From contig NZ_CP032624.1 in assembly GCF_003627055.1 (NCBI RefSeq), positions 930,001 to 994,000 on the forward strand: 64,000 nt of DNA. The letters run 5' to 3'. The stretch is from Gryllotalpicola protaetiae. GTDB lineage: Bacteria > Actinomycetota > Actinomycetes > Actinomycetales > Microbacteriaceae. The notes below the pieces were generated by a model. It ran no database searches. It was not told where the DNA came from and worked only from the letters and a program-made list of their open reading frames with translations. Below, piece by piece: positions 1 to 8,993 of the stretch. The translations under genes were made by a program, and so were the position numbers. Position 1 is the first letter of the stretch. Each line of letters opens with the position of its first letter.

Positions 1-896
1 GCGAGCAGTTCGTTGTAGATGCCCTGCGTGACCTCGGACTTCCCCTGCATCGTCGCCATGGTGTCCTGCGCCTCCCAGACGATTGCCCCGCCGTCGAGGC
101 CGGGGGGCGCGAAGGTGAAGTCCTCGTCGTAGGCGACGTCGAAGCCCCGCTGGAAGGTCAGCCTGCGGCCGTTGTCGATCTCGATGCTGTGTCGGTCGGT
201 GACGAAGAGGTAGCGCTCACACGGCTGAAACTTCGGCGCGCCGAGCGAGAGGTGCAGGTTGGTCAGAGCGCCGCTCGCGTGGCGCATGATGCAGACGCCA
301 CCGCCGCCGTTATCGCGGTGCGAGGTCACTGAGACGACGGGGCCGCCAACGGCTCGCAGGAGCGACACCGGGTGGCATCCGCTCGTCAGCCACCCGGTCA
401 CAGGGAACGGGGGCTCGGCGAAATAAGGCAACTGCACGGGATAGAGGCCGAGCGCGCTCCGCAGCGGGCCCTCGTCGTCGCGGCCGAGCAACTCGATCGC
501 CTTCGACACCGCCGGCATGAACGCCTTCTTGTAGCCGACCATGCCGACGCGGTCGCCACGGGCGGCGATCATCCGCTCGACGTCGGCGGATGCCGTGGCC
601 GCCGGTTTCTCGGACCAGACGTCCAGCCCCGCGCCGAAGGCCTGGATCGCGAGGTCGGGATGAGCGTTGGGCGACACGCACAGGAGCACCGCGTCGATCT
701 CGCCCGATTCGTACATCGTCATGGCATCGGAGAAGGCTCTCGCGCCGTACTCGCTCGCGACCGCGCCAGCTCGGGCCGCGTCCGTGTCGGCGATCGCCAC
801 GATCTGCGCAGGCAGAAAAGTGATCGCCGGCAGGATGTTGCGACGAGCGTGCGAGCCGGCGCCTACAAGTCCGAGCCGAATGCGGGACGAATCCAC
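1..896 (-). CDS. Gfo/Idh/MocA family NAD(P)-dependent oxidoreductase (3' end outside window)
   Basis: The reading frame opens at a GTG (complement of 894-896) with AGGAGG 8 nt upstream and runs off the left edge, giving at least 298 codons without a stop. The N-terminus has a Rossmann dinucleotide motif (LGLVGAGSHARR), and the frame continues through VCLSPNAH-like strand text to the family EKP motif (VWSEKPAAT), whose Lys is normally catalytic. Family members oxidise sugars, inositols or related polyols in the cytoplasm. The substrate cannot be read from sequence. The gene is divergent from a MocR regulator, so it may be a regulatory target. Fold is certain; substrate unknown. Confidence 0.85.
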   Translation of the reverse strand, partial: MDSSRIRLGLVGAGSHARRNILPAITFLPAQIVAIADTDAARAGAVASEYGARAFSDAMTMYESGEIDAVLLCVSPNAHPDLAIQAFGAGLDVWSEKPAATASADVERMIAARGDRVGMVGYKKAFMPAVSKAIELLGRDDEGPLRSALGLYPVQLPYFAEPPFPVTGWLTSGCHPVSLLRAVGGPVVSVTSHRDNGGGGVCIMRHASGALTNLHLSLGAPKFQPCERYLFVTDRHSIEIDNGRRLTFQRGFDVAYDEDFTFAPPGLDGGAIVWEAQDTMATMQGKSEVTQGIYNELL

Positions 897-992
897 CTTT
901 GGGTCCTCCTGGTCTAGCCGTGCGCCGCAGTCCGGGACAACGTTGTGCACGGGACGCAACGCGATAAGTGGCCTTGCGTAGCGGAATTGGGT

Positions 993-1043
993 ATGGCTAC
1001 ATTGGCAGCGATTTGGCGTGTGGTTCCATAGCCATTTCGCTGC
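993..1043. promoter_or_regulatory. Nested inverted repeats between the oxidoreductase and the MocR gene (candidate operator)
   Basis: Two perfect 7-bp inverted repeats interleave: ATGGCTA (993-999) with TAGCCAT (1029-1035), and GCAGCGA (1005-1011) with TCGCTGC (1037-1043). Both pairs have the same 36-38 bp centre-to-centre geometry. A weak promoter for the regulator (TTGCGT at 974-979, 18 bp, TACATT at 998-1003) overlaps the left arms. Control of divergent genes by MocR/PdxR proteins is well known; binding here is inference. Confidence 0.35.
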
Positions 1044-1046
1044 AGA

Positions 1047-2534
1047 TTGGACTCTGACATCGCAAACAAGTACTCGGCAGAGAAATTGGCGCTCATGTTG
1101 CTTCAATGGACCGACGCCGACGGTCCGCTGCATCGGCGTCTTAGCCTCGCCCTTCGCAAACTGATCGATCTGGGCGAACTACCCGGAGGTGCGACACTTC
1201 CGCCCGAGCGCGCCCTCAGCGATGTGCTCTCCGTCAGCAGAACGACCGTCGTCAGCGCGTATCGCACCCTCGTCGAGGACGGCCGGCTCGAACGCCAGCA
1301 GGGAAGCGGCACGCGAGTCGTGCTGTCCTCCGACGGCCGGCGGACCCGGGAAGTGGTCTCGGCGCGAAACCTCGTCGGTGACCATGCCGCCGACGTCTTC
1401 CTGACCGAGTCCGCGTCGACCATCGATTTCGTCTCCGCTGTGCTTCCCCAGCTGCCGCTCATTGCGGAGGTCGCGGCGTCCGTCACGGAGGATGACTACC
1501 GCGCCCTCACGTCACGGCACCAGAGCTACCACCCCGGCGGCCTTCCAGAGCTTCGCAAACGCATCGCCGAGCTCTATACCGCCGCGGGCGCACCGACAGA
1601 GTCCGACCAGATTCTCATCACGAGCGGCGCCCAGCAGGCGCTCGAGCTCATAGTCAGGGGCTGCCTGCGTCCGCAGGATCACGTCGTAGTCGAGGATCCC
1701 ACCTATCGGGGTGCCCTCGAAGCCTTCGCGCACGCGGACTGCCACGTCACTGCGGTCGCCTCTGACGAGAGAGGTGCTGATCCAGCCGGATTTTCCAGGA
1801 TTGCGCAGACCTCGGACGTACGCCTCGTGTACGTGCAATCGTGCGTGCAGAACCCCACAGGTGCGACGCCCTCGATCGAGCGCGGGCGACAGATCCTGCG
1901 CATCGCCGAACGCTACGGGGCCATCGTCGTCGAGGACACCGCGCTCTCGGGCACCGAGTTTGACGGTCTGGAGCATCCGCCTCTCGCAGCCATCGACACA
2001 TCAGCCGAAGTAATCACGATCGGGTCGATGAGCAAGCTGTTCTGGGCCGGGCTCCGCATCGGGTGGATTCGCGCATCACGCCGCACAATCGCCCGCTTCG
2101 GGCAGATCAAGGGACTCACCGACCTCGGCACCTCGCTGATCAGCCAGCAGATCTCCATCCGCCTCCTCGAACATCGGGACGAGGTCGCCCGCGATCGCAG
2201 GAAGCAGTTGCTGCGCGGCCTCGAGCAACTGACGACGCTGCTGGGCGAGAATCTCAGTCAGTGGTCGTGGACACCGCCCCGAGGCGGAGCCTCGCTCTGG
2301 GTCACCCTGCCGACCGCGGACGCGACCTATTTCTCGCAAGTTGCGCTGCGCTACGGAGTCGCGATCCTGCCCGGATCGGTTTTTTCGCCCAGCAGCGGCC
2401 GCGACTGCACACGGCTGCCTTACGGTGTCGACTTCGCCACGATGAACGCCGGTGTCGGACGTCTTGCCCGCGCCTGGGAGGCGTATTCGACCCTGCAGCC
2501 GGAACCCATCCCGTTCGCGCCAATTCGCACATAG
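1047..2534 (+). CDS. MocR/PdxR-type transcriptional regulator (GntR HTH fused to class I aminotransferase domain)
   Basis: 495 aa from a TTG start; an in-frame ATG at 1095 would give 479 aa, and neither has a clear ribosome site. Residues about 20-90 form a GntR winged helix (ALRKLIDLGELPGGATLPPERALSDVLSVSRTTV, split here only for description). Residues about 110-480 are a fold-type I aminotransferase domain with the PLP-binding lysine near residue 330 (GSMSKLFWAGLR). Such proteins sense PLP or an amino compound and usually regulate a neighbouring gene. Candidates are the divergent oxidoreductase and the esterase 60 bp downstream, which is probably cotranscribed. Confidence 0.88.
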   Translation: MDSDIANKYSAEKLALMLLQWTDADGPLHRRLSLALRKLIDLGELPGGATLPPERALSDVLSVSRTTVVSAYRTLVEDGRLERQQGSGTRVVLSSDGRRTREVVSARNLVGDHAADVFLTESASTIDFVSAVLPQLPLIAEVAASVTEDDYRALTSRHQSYHPGGLPELRKRIAELYTAAGAPTESDQILITSGAQQALELIVRGCLRPQDHVVVEDPTYRGALEAFAHADCHVTAVASDERGADPAGFSRIAQTSDVRLVYVQSCVQNPTGATPSIERGRQILRIAERYGAIVVEDTALSGTEFDGLEHPPLAAIDTSAEVITIGSMSKLFWAGLRIGWIRASRRTIARFGQIKGLTDLGTSLISQQISIRLLEHRDEVARDRRKQLLRGLEQLTTLLGENLSQWSWTPPRGGASLWVTLPTADATYFSQVALRYGVAILPGSVFSPSSGRDCTRLPYGVDFATMNAGVGRLARAWEAYSTLQPEPIPFAPIRT

Positions 2535-2594
2535 AGGCCAATTCCACAACATTGGCCCTTGCTCGATGGGCGCCGGAGCCGCGACGCTATCCGG

Positions 2595-4118
2595 ATGACG
2601 ACGCCGCCTGGCCCGGAGCCGCTGCTCGAGCTTCGCCCCGGTTCCGTCCGAGGGCGCCGCGCGCTCACGCCGTACGGGGCCGTCGATGAATTCCTCGGCG
2701 TCCGCTATGCCGTCGCCGAGCGCTTCAAGCCGCCATGCCAGCCGCCTCGTAGCTCCGATGTCGTCGAGGCGTCGAACTACGGCCCGGCATGCCCGCAGCC
2801 ACCGCTCGCCGGAAAGGCGCCCTGGACCGACGAGGCGGAATGCCTGAACCTCAACGTCTGGCGTCCGACGTCGGGAGCAGAGGGTATGCCGGCCATGATC
2901 TGGATCCATGGTGGCGGGTTCCAGTTCGGTTCGAACGCGCAACCAGGGACAAGCGGGGCGACTCTGGCCGCGCGTCACGGCATCGCTGTCGTGTCCCTGA
3001 ACTACCGGCTCGGCGTCTTGGGGTTCTTGGCCCTCGATCACCTTCTCGGTCCGGAATTCCAGGATTCGGCAAACCTCGCGCTGCTCGACATCATCGCCGG
3101 AATCCGCTGGGTGCGCACCCACGCCGATGCCCTCGGAATCGACACGGGCAACATCACTGTGTTCGGGCAGTCCGCAGGCGGCGCAGCCGTATCGACCCTT
3201 CTCGCGATGCGCTCGACGGAGGGACTCTTCCGTCGCGCGATCATCCAAAGCGGAACCGCGGAGCGCGCGCAGCCACTCAGCGAGGCACGAGCGCGCACCG
3301 CCGAGTTGCTGGCGCTGCTCGGTCTTCACGACGCACGCGCCGATGCGCTGCTCTCGATGCCCGTGGATGAGCTGCTCCGCGCGCAGCAAGAGCTGGTCGC
3401 CCAGCGCCACCTCGGCCGCGTCGGATTCCAAGCCACGATTCAGCCCACCATCGACGGCGTATGGCTCGAAGATCTGCCCTTCCGATGCGTCAAGCGCGGC
3501 TCCCACTCGGCGACCGATGTGCTCGTCGGGACGAATCTCGACGAGCAGACGCAGGTCGTTCCACTGGACTGGTCCGAAGAGCGCCTCGCGGAGCTTCCTG
3601 AGACGCTCGCGCAGCTTGTGGCCGACGACCTCGGCTCGGAAGCCCAACCGGACGACTACGTGAAGGCCGTGGAAGCCGAGACCGGTATTCTACCGACCGG
3701 CGCGCAAGCCATGTCGGCGTACCTGACGGACCGGCATCAGCGCCAGCCCTCCAATCGGCTACTCGATGCACGTCGCGGCAGCGCCGGCCGGACGTTCTCG
3801 TATCTGTTCACGTGGCGGGGCAGCGCCGGCTCGACGCATTCACTGGAAATCCCCTTCGTTTTCGACCAACTCGACCACGCGCGACTGCAGAGCACATTGG
3901 GCGGCCAGCCGCCTCAGAGCCTCGCCGACGAGATGTCGGCGCTCTGGGCGGCGTTCGCTCGCGGGGAGGAACTACAGACCGCGCGAGGCGAGAGCTGGCG
4001 CCCGTACTGGCCGCAAAGGCTGACGATGGTCTTCGATGCCCCTAGCCATCTGGAATCCGACCCGCGCGGTGCGCTACGGCTGTTCTTCCGTGCTCAGAAC
4101 GTGCCGCGCCTGGCGTGA
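2595..4118 (+). CDS. Type-B carboxylesterase
   Basis: 507 aa from ATG 2595; the frame extends 12 codons further to a TTG but that adds no conserved sequence. Oxyanion-hole motif HGGGFQFGS, nucleophile elbow GQSAGG with Ser near residue 193, acidic residue in VGTNLDEQT and C-terminal His in THSLEIPFVF give the full Ser-Asp/Glu-His set. Length matches bacterial pNB-esterase-like enzymes (about 490-510 aa). No signal peptide, so probably cytoplasmic. Hydrolyses carboxyl esters; natural substrate unknown. It follows the MocR gene on the same strand. Confidence 0.88.
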   Translation: MTTPPGPEPLLELRPGSVRGRRALTPYGAVDEFLGVRYAVAERFKPPCQPPRSSDVVEASNYGPACPQPPLAGKAPWTDEAECLNLNVWRPTSGAEGMPAMIWIHGGGFQFGSNAQPGTSGATLAARHGIAVVSLNYRLGVLGFLALDHLLGPEFQDSANLALLDIIAGIRWVRTHADALGIDTGNITVFGQSAGGAAVSTLLAMRSTEGLFRRAIIQSGTAERAQPLSEARARTAELLALLGLHDARADALLSMPVDELLRAQQELVAQRHLGRVGFQATIQPTIDGVWLEDLPFRCVKRGSHSATDVLVGTNLDEQTQVVPLDWSEERLAELPETLAQLVADDLGSEAQPDDYVKAVEAETGILPTGAQAMSAYLTDRHQRQPSNRLLDARRGSAGRTFSYLFTWRGSAGSTHSLEIPFVFDQLDHARLQSTLGGQPPQSLADEMSALWAAFARGEELQTARGESWRPYWPQRLTMVFDAPSHLESDPRGALRLFFRAQNVPRLA

Positions 4119-4169
4119 CCGCCCGCGGTACCTGCGCACGAGCACCGATGCGGCTGGTAGGAAGTAAGC

Positions 4170-4685
4170 ATGAGCGAGACACGCCTCACGCTACCCATCG
4201 GCTCCCCTGACGAGAGCGCGGCGGCCTACGTCGCCCCCGGTGTCGCGCTCATCGGCGCCGTCACCCTGGGCGAGGGCTCGAGTGTGTGGTTCAACGCGGT
4301 GCTGCGCGCCGACAACGAGCCGATCACCCTCGGCGCAGACTCGAACCTGCAGGATCTGGTCGCCTGCCACGTCGACGCGGGCAAGCCGCTCACGATCGGC
4401 GCAGGCGTCTCGGTCGGCCACAGCGCGGTTCTGCACGGCTGCACCATCGAAGACGATGTGCTCGTCGGCATGCACGCGACGATCATGAACGGCGCGGTGA
4501 TCGGAGCCGGCTCGCTGGTCGCGGCCGGCGCGCTGGTCACCGAAGGCGCCGTGGTGCCGCCCCGGTCGCTGGTCGCCGGGGTGCCCGCGAAGGTGCGCCG
4601 AGAGCTGACGGATGCCGAGGTGTCAGGCATCCGCCTGAATGCCGCGCACTACGCCGAGCGCGCGAAGCTCTACGCCGCCCTCTAG
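4170..4685 (+). CDS. Gamma carbonic anhydrase family protein (hexapeptide repeat)
   Basis: 171 aa with AGGAAG just upstream of ATG. The protein is almost entirely hexapeptide repeats of a left-handed beta-helix (IGAGVSVG, VLVGMHATI, VIGAGSLVAAG). The three metal-ligand histidines of gamma-CA proteins are present: His67 (ACHVD), His84 and His89 (VGHSAVLHG). Length fits the YrdA/PaaY-like branch, which lacks the N-terminal extension and acidic loop of archaeal Cam, so zinc binding is likely while carbonic anhydrase activity is uncertain. Probably a cytoplasmic trimer. Confidence 0.88.
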   Translation: MSETRLTLPIGSPDESAAAYVAPGVALIGAVTLGEGSSVWFNAVLRADNEPITLGADSNLQDLVACHVDAGKPLTIGAGVSVGHSAVLHGCTIEDDVLVGMHATIMNGAVIGAGSLVAAGALVTEGAVVPPRSLVAGVPAKVRRELTDAEVSGIRLNAAHYAERAKLYAAL

Positions 4686-4692
4686 GCGAGCC

Positions 4693-4750
4693 GCGGCGGG
4701 TGCGATCCGCACGCTCGTTAACCGACGAGCGTACCTTTCACACCCGCGGC
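4693..4750. repeat. Extragenic structured repeat, family E copy 1 (possible bidirectional terminator)
   Basis: Between convergent genes. It contains a perfect hairpin, ACGCTCGT (4711-4718), loop TAACCG, ACGAGCGT (4725-4732), inside weaker outer complementarity (CCGCGG/CCGCGG). Read on the minus strand it aligns with 33711-33772: both begin CCGCGGGTGYGAAA and share ACGCTC, CGG, ACGA and CGTGCG blocks at the same spacing. Confidence 0.6.
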
Positions 4751-5172
4751 CGTGCGCGGATGTGCGAAAGCAGCCCGAGCGTGACGAACAGCGCGGCCAG
4801 CTGCAGCAGCGCGGTGCCGAAGTAGAGCACGTACAGCACCGTGAACCCGCCGAGCAGCAGCACCTCGACGAAGATCCAGATCGCGAGCCCGAACCCGGCG
4901 ACCGCGGCCGTCGGCGCCGCCCAGCGGGAGCGCCTCAGCTGCGCGATCACGGCGAGCGTCTGCATGCCGCCCACGACCACGAACAGCACGATGCCCGGCC
5001 ACAGGAACGACGAGAACGGCGTGCCGTCGAGCAGCGACAACGGCATGCCCATCGCGGTGCCATCGGATCGGACGATCAGGGGCGCTCCCCCACCGAACGC
5101 CGACGCCGCGTTGAAGACGCCGACGACGATCAGCACCCGGGCGGCGAGGTTCTCGAGCCGCAGATCACTCAT
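4738..5172 (-). CDS. Small conserved-looking membrane protein, function unknown
   Basis: 144 aa with about four hydrophobic helices (roughly residues 10-30, 55-75, 85-108 and 112-135) and a basic C-terminus (HIRARPRV). I do not recognise a family with confidence; the organisation resembles small actinobacterial integral membrane proteins of unknown role. A TAGCAT box lies 6 nt before the ATG (5179-5184 on the complement), suggesting a leaderless transcript. Its C-terminal codons overlap the family E repeat. Confidence 0.7.
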   Translation of the reverse strand: MSDLRLENLAARVLIVVGVFNAASAFGGGAPLIVRSDGTAMGMPLSLLDGTPFSSFLWPGIVLFVVVGGMQTLAVIAQLRRSRWAAPTAAVAGFGLAIWIFVEVLLLGGFTVLYVLYFGTALLQLAALFVTLGLLSHIRARPRV

Positions 5173-5213
5173 GCTCGCATGCTAGAAGCGCGCGGCGCGC
5201 AGCGCATGAGTCT

Positions 5214-5693
5214 TCAGACCCCAGGGGTGACGTCGACGACGGTGCCGCCGGTGATGGCGACCAGCTCGGCGTAGCTCAGCGGGAAGACCGTGTGCGCGTG
5301 GCCCGCGGCCGCCCAGAGCACGTCGTATTGCGCGAGCGAGCGATCGACGAAGGTGCGAATCGGCGACGGATGCCCGACCGGCGCCACCCCGCCGATGGTC
5401 TGGCCCGTCGCATCCTTCACCACGTCCTTCGACGCGCGCTCGATCGTGCCGCCGAGCCGCTCGCCCAACCATGCGGTGTCGACGCGATGCGCACCGCTCG
5501 TCATGACGAGGATCGGCTCGCCATCGAGCGTGAACACCAGCGAGTTGGCGATCGCGCCGACCGTCGTGCCGAGTGCCTCGGCGGCAGCGGTCGCGGTCGG
5601 CGTGCCGACCTCGAACCAGGTGATCTCGGGCGTGAGCCCGCGAGCGGCGAGCGCGGCCCGCACTCTCTCGACGGCGGGATGCTCGGTGTTCAT
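5214..5693 (-). CDS. YbaK/EbsC-family aminoacyl-tRNA deacylase-like protein
   Basis: 159 aa. Recognisable YbaK/ProX core: [20 protein letters not shown], then a lysine in the catalytic position of [10 protein letters not shown], and GGVAPVGHP near the C-terminal half. Family members hydrolyse mischarged tRNA (for example Cys-tRNAPro) in the cytoplasm as free-standing editing domains. The ATG overlaps the TGA of folD by 4 nt (ATGA), so the two are probably translationally coupled and read in the glyA-folD direction. Confidence 0.85.
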   Translation of the reverse strand: MNTEHPAVERVRAALAARGLTPEITWFEVGTPTATAAAEALGTTVGAIANSLVFTLDGEPILVMTSGAHRVDTAWLGERLGGTIERASKDVVKDATGQTIGGVAPVGHPSPIRTFVDRSLAQYDVLWAAAGHAHTVFPLSYAELVAITGGTVVDVTPGV

Positions 5694-6604
5694 GCCTGCC
5701 TTTCCGCCGCCGCGACCAGGTTCTCGAGCAGCATCGCGCGCGTCATGAGGCCCACACCGCCGGGCACGGGCGACACCCAGCCGGCGACGTCCCACACCTC
5801 GGGCGCGACGTCGCCCGCGAGCCTGGCGCGCCCGGACTCGGTCACGCCGACACGCGAGATGCCGACATCGACGACCGCGGCGCCCGGCTTCACCCAGTCG
5901 GCCGTCACGAGCCCCGGCACGCCGACGGCCGCCACGACGATGTCCGCGCGGCGTGCCTCGGCCGCGAGATCGGGCGTGCGCGAATGGGTCAGTGTCACGG
6001 TCGCGTCGACGCCCTTCCTGGTGAGCAGCAGCCCGAGCGGACGCCCGACGGTCAGGCCGCGCCCGATCACGACCACGTGCCGGCCCGCGATCGGCACCTC
6101 GTAGCGCCGCAGCAGCTCGAGAACCCCGTTCGGTGTGCACGGCAGCGGCGTCGCGATCGGCCCGTCGACGCCCAGCACCAGTTCACCGAGATTGCGCGGG
6201 TGCAGCCCGTCGGCGTCCTTCGCAGGGTCGATCAGTTCCAGCACTCGATGCTCGTCGAGGCCCGCCGGCAGTGGCAGCTGCACGAGGTAGCCCGTGACCT
6301 CGGGGGCGCTGTTGAGCTCAGCGATCGCCCGTTCGACATCCGCCATCGACGCGGTCCCAGGCAGCTCGACCTTGATCGACTCCACGCCGATCTCGGCCGA
6401 GTCCCGGTGCTTCCCCGTGACGTACGACACCGATGCAGGGTCGCCGCCGACGAGCAGGGTGGCAAGACCCGGGCGGATGCCGCGTGCCCGAAGCGCCTCG
6501 ACCCGCGACGCCAATTCGCCTTTGATGGCCGCCGCAGTCGCGACGCCGTCAAGACGAATCGCGCTCAGCTCAGTACTCCAGACCGGGGTACAGCGGGAAG
6601 GCAT
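5690..6604 (-). CDS. folD: Bifunctional methylenetetrahydrofolate dehydrogenase/cyclohydrolase
   Basis: Interconverts 5,10-methylene-, 5,10-methenyl- and 10-formyl-THF using NADP. The core shows the substrate-site lysine ([14 protein letters not shown]), QLPLP, the [11 protein letters not shown] loop, Rossmann [11 protein letters not shown] and [10 protein letters not shown]. 304 aa from ATG 6604, which overlaps glyA by 35 nt. Usual FolD sequence begins near LSAIRLDG, i.e. at a CTG (6566-6568) immediately after the glyA stop, so the first 12 residues may be wrong. Cotranscribed with glyA. Confidence 0.92.
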   Translation of the reverse strand: MPSRCTPVWSTELSAIRLDGVATAAAIKGELASRVEALRARGIRPGLATLLVGGDPASVSYVTGKHRDSAEIGVESIKVELPGTASMADVERAIAELNSAPEVTGYLVQLPLPAGLDEHRVLELIDPAKDADGLHPRNLGELVLGVDGPIATPLPCTPNGVLELLRRYEVPIAGRHVVVIGRGLTVGRPLGLLLTRKGVDATVTLTHSRTPDLAAEARRADIVVAAVGVPGLVTADWVKPGAAVVDVGISRVGVTESGRARLAGDVAPEVWDVAGWVSPVPGGVGLMTRAMLLENLVAAAERQA

Positions 6605-7841
6605 CCGTCAGCTTCTGCACGCGAGCGCGCAGCGCGAACGGGTCGTAATCGGGGCGCAGCGCCTTCGCGATGATGTCGGCCACCTCGGCGAACTCGGCGT
6701 CGCCGAAGCCGCGCGTCGCGAGCGCAGGCGTGCCGATGCGGATGCCGGAGGTGACCATCGGCGGGCGCGGGTCGAACGGCACCGAGTTCTTGTTGACGGT
6801 GATGCCGACCTCGTGGAGGCGATCCTCGGCCTCCTGACCGGAGAGCTCGCTCGCGCGCAGATCGGCGAGCACCAGGTGCACGTCGGTACCGCCCGTGAGG
6901 ACGTTGACGCCAGCGGCGCGGGATTCCTCGGAGGTCAGCGCCTCGGCGAGCAGCTTGGCGCCCGAGATGGTGCGCACCTGGCGCTCTCTGAACTCGTCGG
7001 TCGCGGCGAGCTTGAACGCCGTCGCCTTCGCAGCGATGACGTGCATGAGCGGGCCGCCCTGCTGGCCGGGGAACACGTTCGAGTTGAGCGCCTTCGCGAG
7101 GGCGGTGTCGCGACTCAGGATGAAGCCCGAGCGGGGTCCGCCGATCGTCTTGTGCACGGTCGACGAGACGACGTCGGCGTACGGCACAGGGCTCGGGTGC
7201 AGGCCGGCGGCGACCAGGCCGGCGAAGTGCGCCATGTCGACCCAGAGCTTCGCACCCACCTCGTCGGCGATCTCGCGGAATGCGGCGAAGTCGAGCTGAC
7301 GCGGGTAGGCCGACCAGCCGGCGATGATGACGGCGGGGCGGTGCTCGCGCGCCTTGTCGCGCACGACGTCCATGTCGACGAGGAAGGTCTCGGGGTCGAC
7401 GCCGTAGCTGACGGCGTTGTAGAGCTTGCCCGAGAAGTTGAGCTTCATGCCGTGGGTGAGGTGGCCGCCGTGGGCGAGCTCGAGGCCCAGGATCGTGTCA
7501 CCGGGGGTGGCGATCGCCGAGAGCACCGCGGCGTTGGCCGAGGCCCCCGAGTGGGGCTGCACGTTGGCGTACTCGGCGCCGAAGAGCTCCTTCGCGCGAG
7601 CGATGGCGAGCTGTTCGGCGATGTCGACGAACTCGCAGCCGCCGTAGTAGCGGCGCCCCGGGTAGCCCTCTGCGTACTTGTTGGTGAGAACGGAGCCGGC
7701 CGACTCGAGCACGGCGCGCGGAACGAAGTTCTCGCTGGCGATCATCTCGAGGTAGTCGCGCTGACGCCCGAGCTCGAGGCGCAGCACCTCGGCGATCTCA
7801 GGATCGACCTCGGAGAGAGGCGCATTGAAGTTATCGACCAT
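6570..7841 (-). CDS. glyA: Serine hydroxymethyltransferase
   Basis: 423 aa from the ATG at 7841 with AGAAAGG 8 nt upstream; an 11-residue extension to 7874 is not conserved. Converts serine plus THF to glycine plus methylene-THF. Landmarks: ASENFVP, the [14 protein letters not shown] substrate loop, PHSGASAN, and the PLP lysine in [13 protein letters not shown]. Full length for bacterial SHMT. Followed by folD, which uses its methylene-THF product. A ZTP riboswitch lies in its leader, so expression should rise when 10-formyl-THF is short. Confidence 0.97.
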   Translation of the reverse strand: MVDNFNAPLSEVDPEIAEVLRLELGRQRDYLEMIASENFVPRAVLESAGSVLTNKYAEGYPGRRYYGGCEFVDIAEQLAIARAKELFGAEYANVQPHSGASANAAVLSAIATPGDTILGLELAHGGHLTHGMKLNFSGKLYNAVSYGVDPETFLVDMDVVRDKAREHRPAVIIAGWSAYPRQLDFAAFREIADEVGAKLWVDMAHFAGLVAAGLHPSPVPYADVVSSTVHKTIGGPRSGFILSRDTALAKALNSNVFPGQQGGPLMHVIAAKATAFKLAATDEFRERQVRTISGAKLLAEALTSEESRAAGVNVLTGGTDVHLVLADLRASELSGQEAEDRLHEVGITVNKNSVPFDPRPPMVTSGIRIGTPALATRGFGDAEFAEVADIIAKALRPDYDPFALRARVQKLTDAFPLYPGLEY

Positions 7842-7888
7842 GGCGAAGCCTTTCTGACACAACGGAGGGCGCACGGGGGATCCGTATC

Positions 7889-7962
7889 GGCCCAGGCGTA
7901 CGGCCGAATCCGTAGGTCAGCGTCGCTCCCCGGTGGTGGCCCACCTCAACGCCAGTCGCGAC
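7889..7962 (-). ncRNA. ZTP (pfl) riboswitch in the glyA leader
   Basis: Read on the minus strand from 7962: CGCGACTGGCG (7961-7951), then a GTGG/CCAC hairpin followed by CCGGGGAGCG (7940-7921 region), a variable linker, and GGCCGTACGCCTGGGC (7905-7890). These are the conserved pieces of the pfl motif in the correct order and spacing, ending about 48 nt before the glyA ATG. The pfl/ZTP class senses Z nucleotides and typically precedes glyA, folD, purH and related genes. No T-tract terminator follows, so translational control or another platform is likely. Confidence 0.85.
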
Positions 7963-7978
7963 GAGGCAATGCTATCAA

Positions 7979-8953
7979 TCAGAACCCGGCCACAGCATGG
8001 GGGCGGTACGGCTCCTCCAGGAATCCGATCTGCTCGTCGCTCAGCTCGATGTCGAGCGACGCGACCGCGTCGGTGATGTGCTGCGCCTTCGTGGCGCCGA
8101 AGATCGGGGCGGTGACGACGGGCTTGTGGTGCAGCCAGGCGAGCGCGACCTGCGCGCGCGGCACGCCGAGATCAGAGGCGACGGATGCCACCCGCTCGAC
8201 GATCTGCTGATCGCCGTCGACGTACACGTTGTTCTCGTTCAGCAGGCGGTCGGTCTCGTTGCGCTTGGTTGACTCTTCCCAGTCGCGGGTGAGCTTGCCG
8301 CGCGCGAGCGGCGACCACGGGATGACGCCGACGCCCTGGTCGGCGCAGAACGGCAGCATCTCGCGCTCCTCTTCCCGATAGAGCAGGTTGTAGTGGTCCT
8401 GCATCGAGACGAAGCGGGTCCACCCGTTCAGCTCTGCCGTGTACTGCGCCTGCGCGAACTGCCACGCCCACATCGAGGATGCCCCGATGTAGCGCGCCTT
8501 GCCCGCCTTCACCACGTCGTGCAGGGCCTCCATGGTCTCTTCGATCGGCACCGTCGGGTCCCAGCGGTGGATCTGGTAGAGGTCGACATAGTCGGTGCCG
8601 AGGCGGCGCAGGGAGTTGTCGATCTCGGTGAGGATGGCCCCGCGCGACAGGCCGCCGCCGTTGGGGCCCGGGCGCATGCGCATGAACACCTTGGTCGCCA
8701 GCACGATCTCGTCGCGCTTCGCGAAGTCCTTGAGCGCGCGGCCGACGATCTCTTCGCTCGTGCCGCCCGAGTAGGTGTTCGCGGTGTCGAGGAAGGTGAT
8801 GCCGGCCTCGAGCGCCTGCTTGATGAGCGGGCGGGACGCCTCTTCGCCGATCGCCCACTGGTGGCCGCCCGCCGCGGGCTCCCCGAAGCTCATGCACCCG
8901 AGGGTGATCGCGCTGACTTCCAGTCCGGTGCTGCCGAGCTTCACGTAGTCCAT
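7979..8953 (-). CDS. Aldo/keto reductase
   Basis: 324 aa from ATG 8953. NADPH-dependent (beta/alpha)8-barrel oxidoreductase. The catalytic tetrad is readable: Asp and Tyr in DTANTYSGG, Lys in LATKVFM and His in YQIHRW. NADPH-binding text is present in IPWSPLARGKLT and APIFGATKAQH. Close to the YajO/Gcy-like group acting on carbonyl compounds; substrate unknown. Same strand as glyA but separated from it by the riboswitch leader; only 40 bp from the divergent purU. Confidence 0.92.
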   Translation of the reverse strand: MDYVKLGSTGLEVSAITLGCMSFGEPAAGGHQWAIGEEASRPLIKQALEAGITFLDTANTYSGGTSEEIVGRALKDFAKRDEIVLATKVFMRMRPGPNGGGLSRGAILTEIDNSLRRLGTDYVDLYQIHRWDPTVPIEETMEALHDVVKAGKARYIGASSMWAWQFAQAQYTAELNGWTRFVSMQDHYNLLYREEEREMLPFCADQGVGVIPWSPLARGKLTRDWEESTKRNETDRLLNENNVYVDGDQQIVERVASVASDLGVPRAQVALAWLHHKPVVTAPIFGATKAQHITDAVASLDIELSDEQIGFLEEPYRPHAVAGF

Positions 8954-8993
8954 ATCAGCCAGCCTGGCACAGCGCGCCGATACTCTTGAGGCC

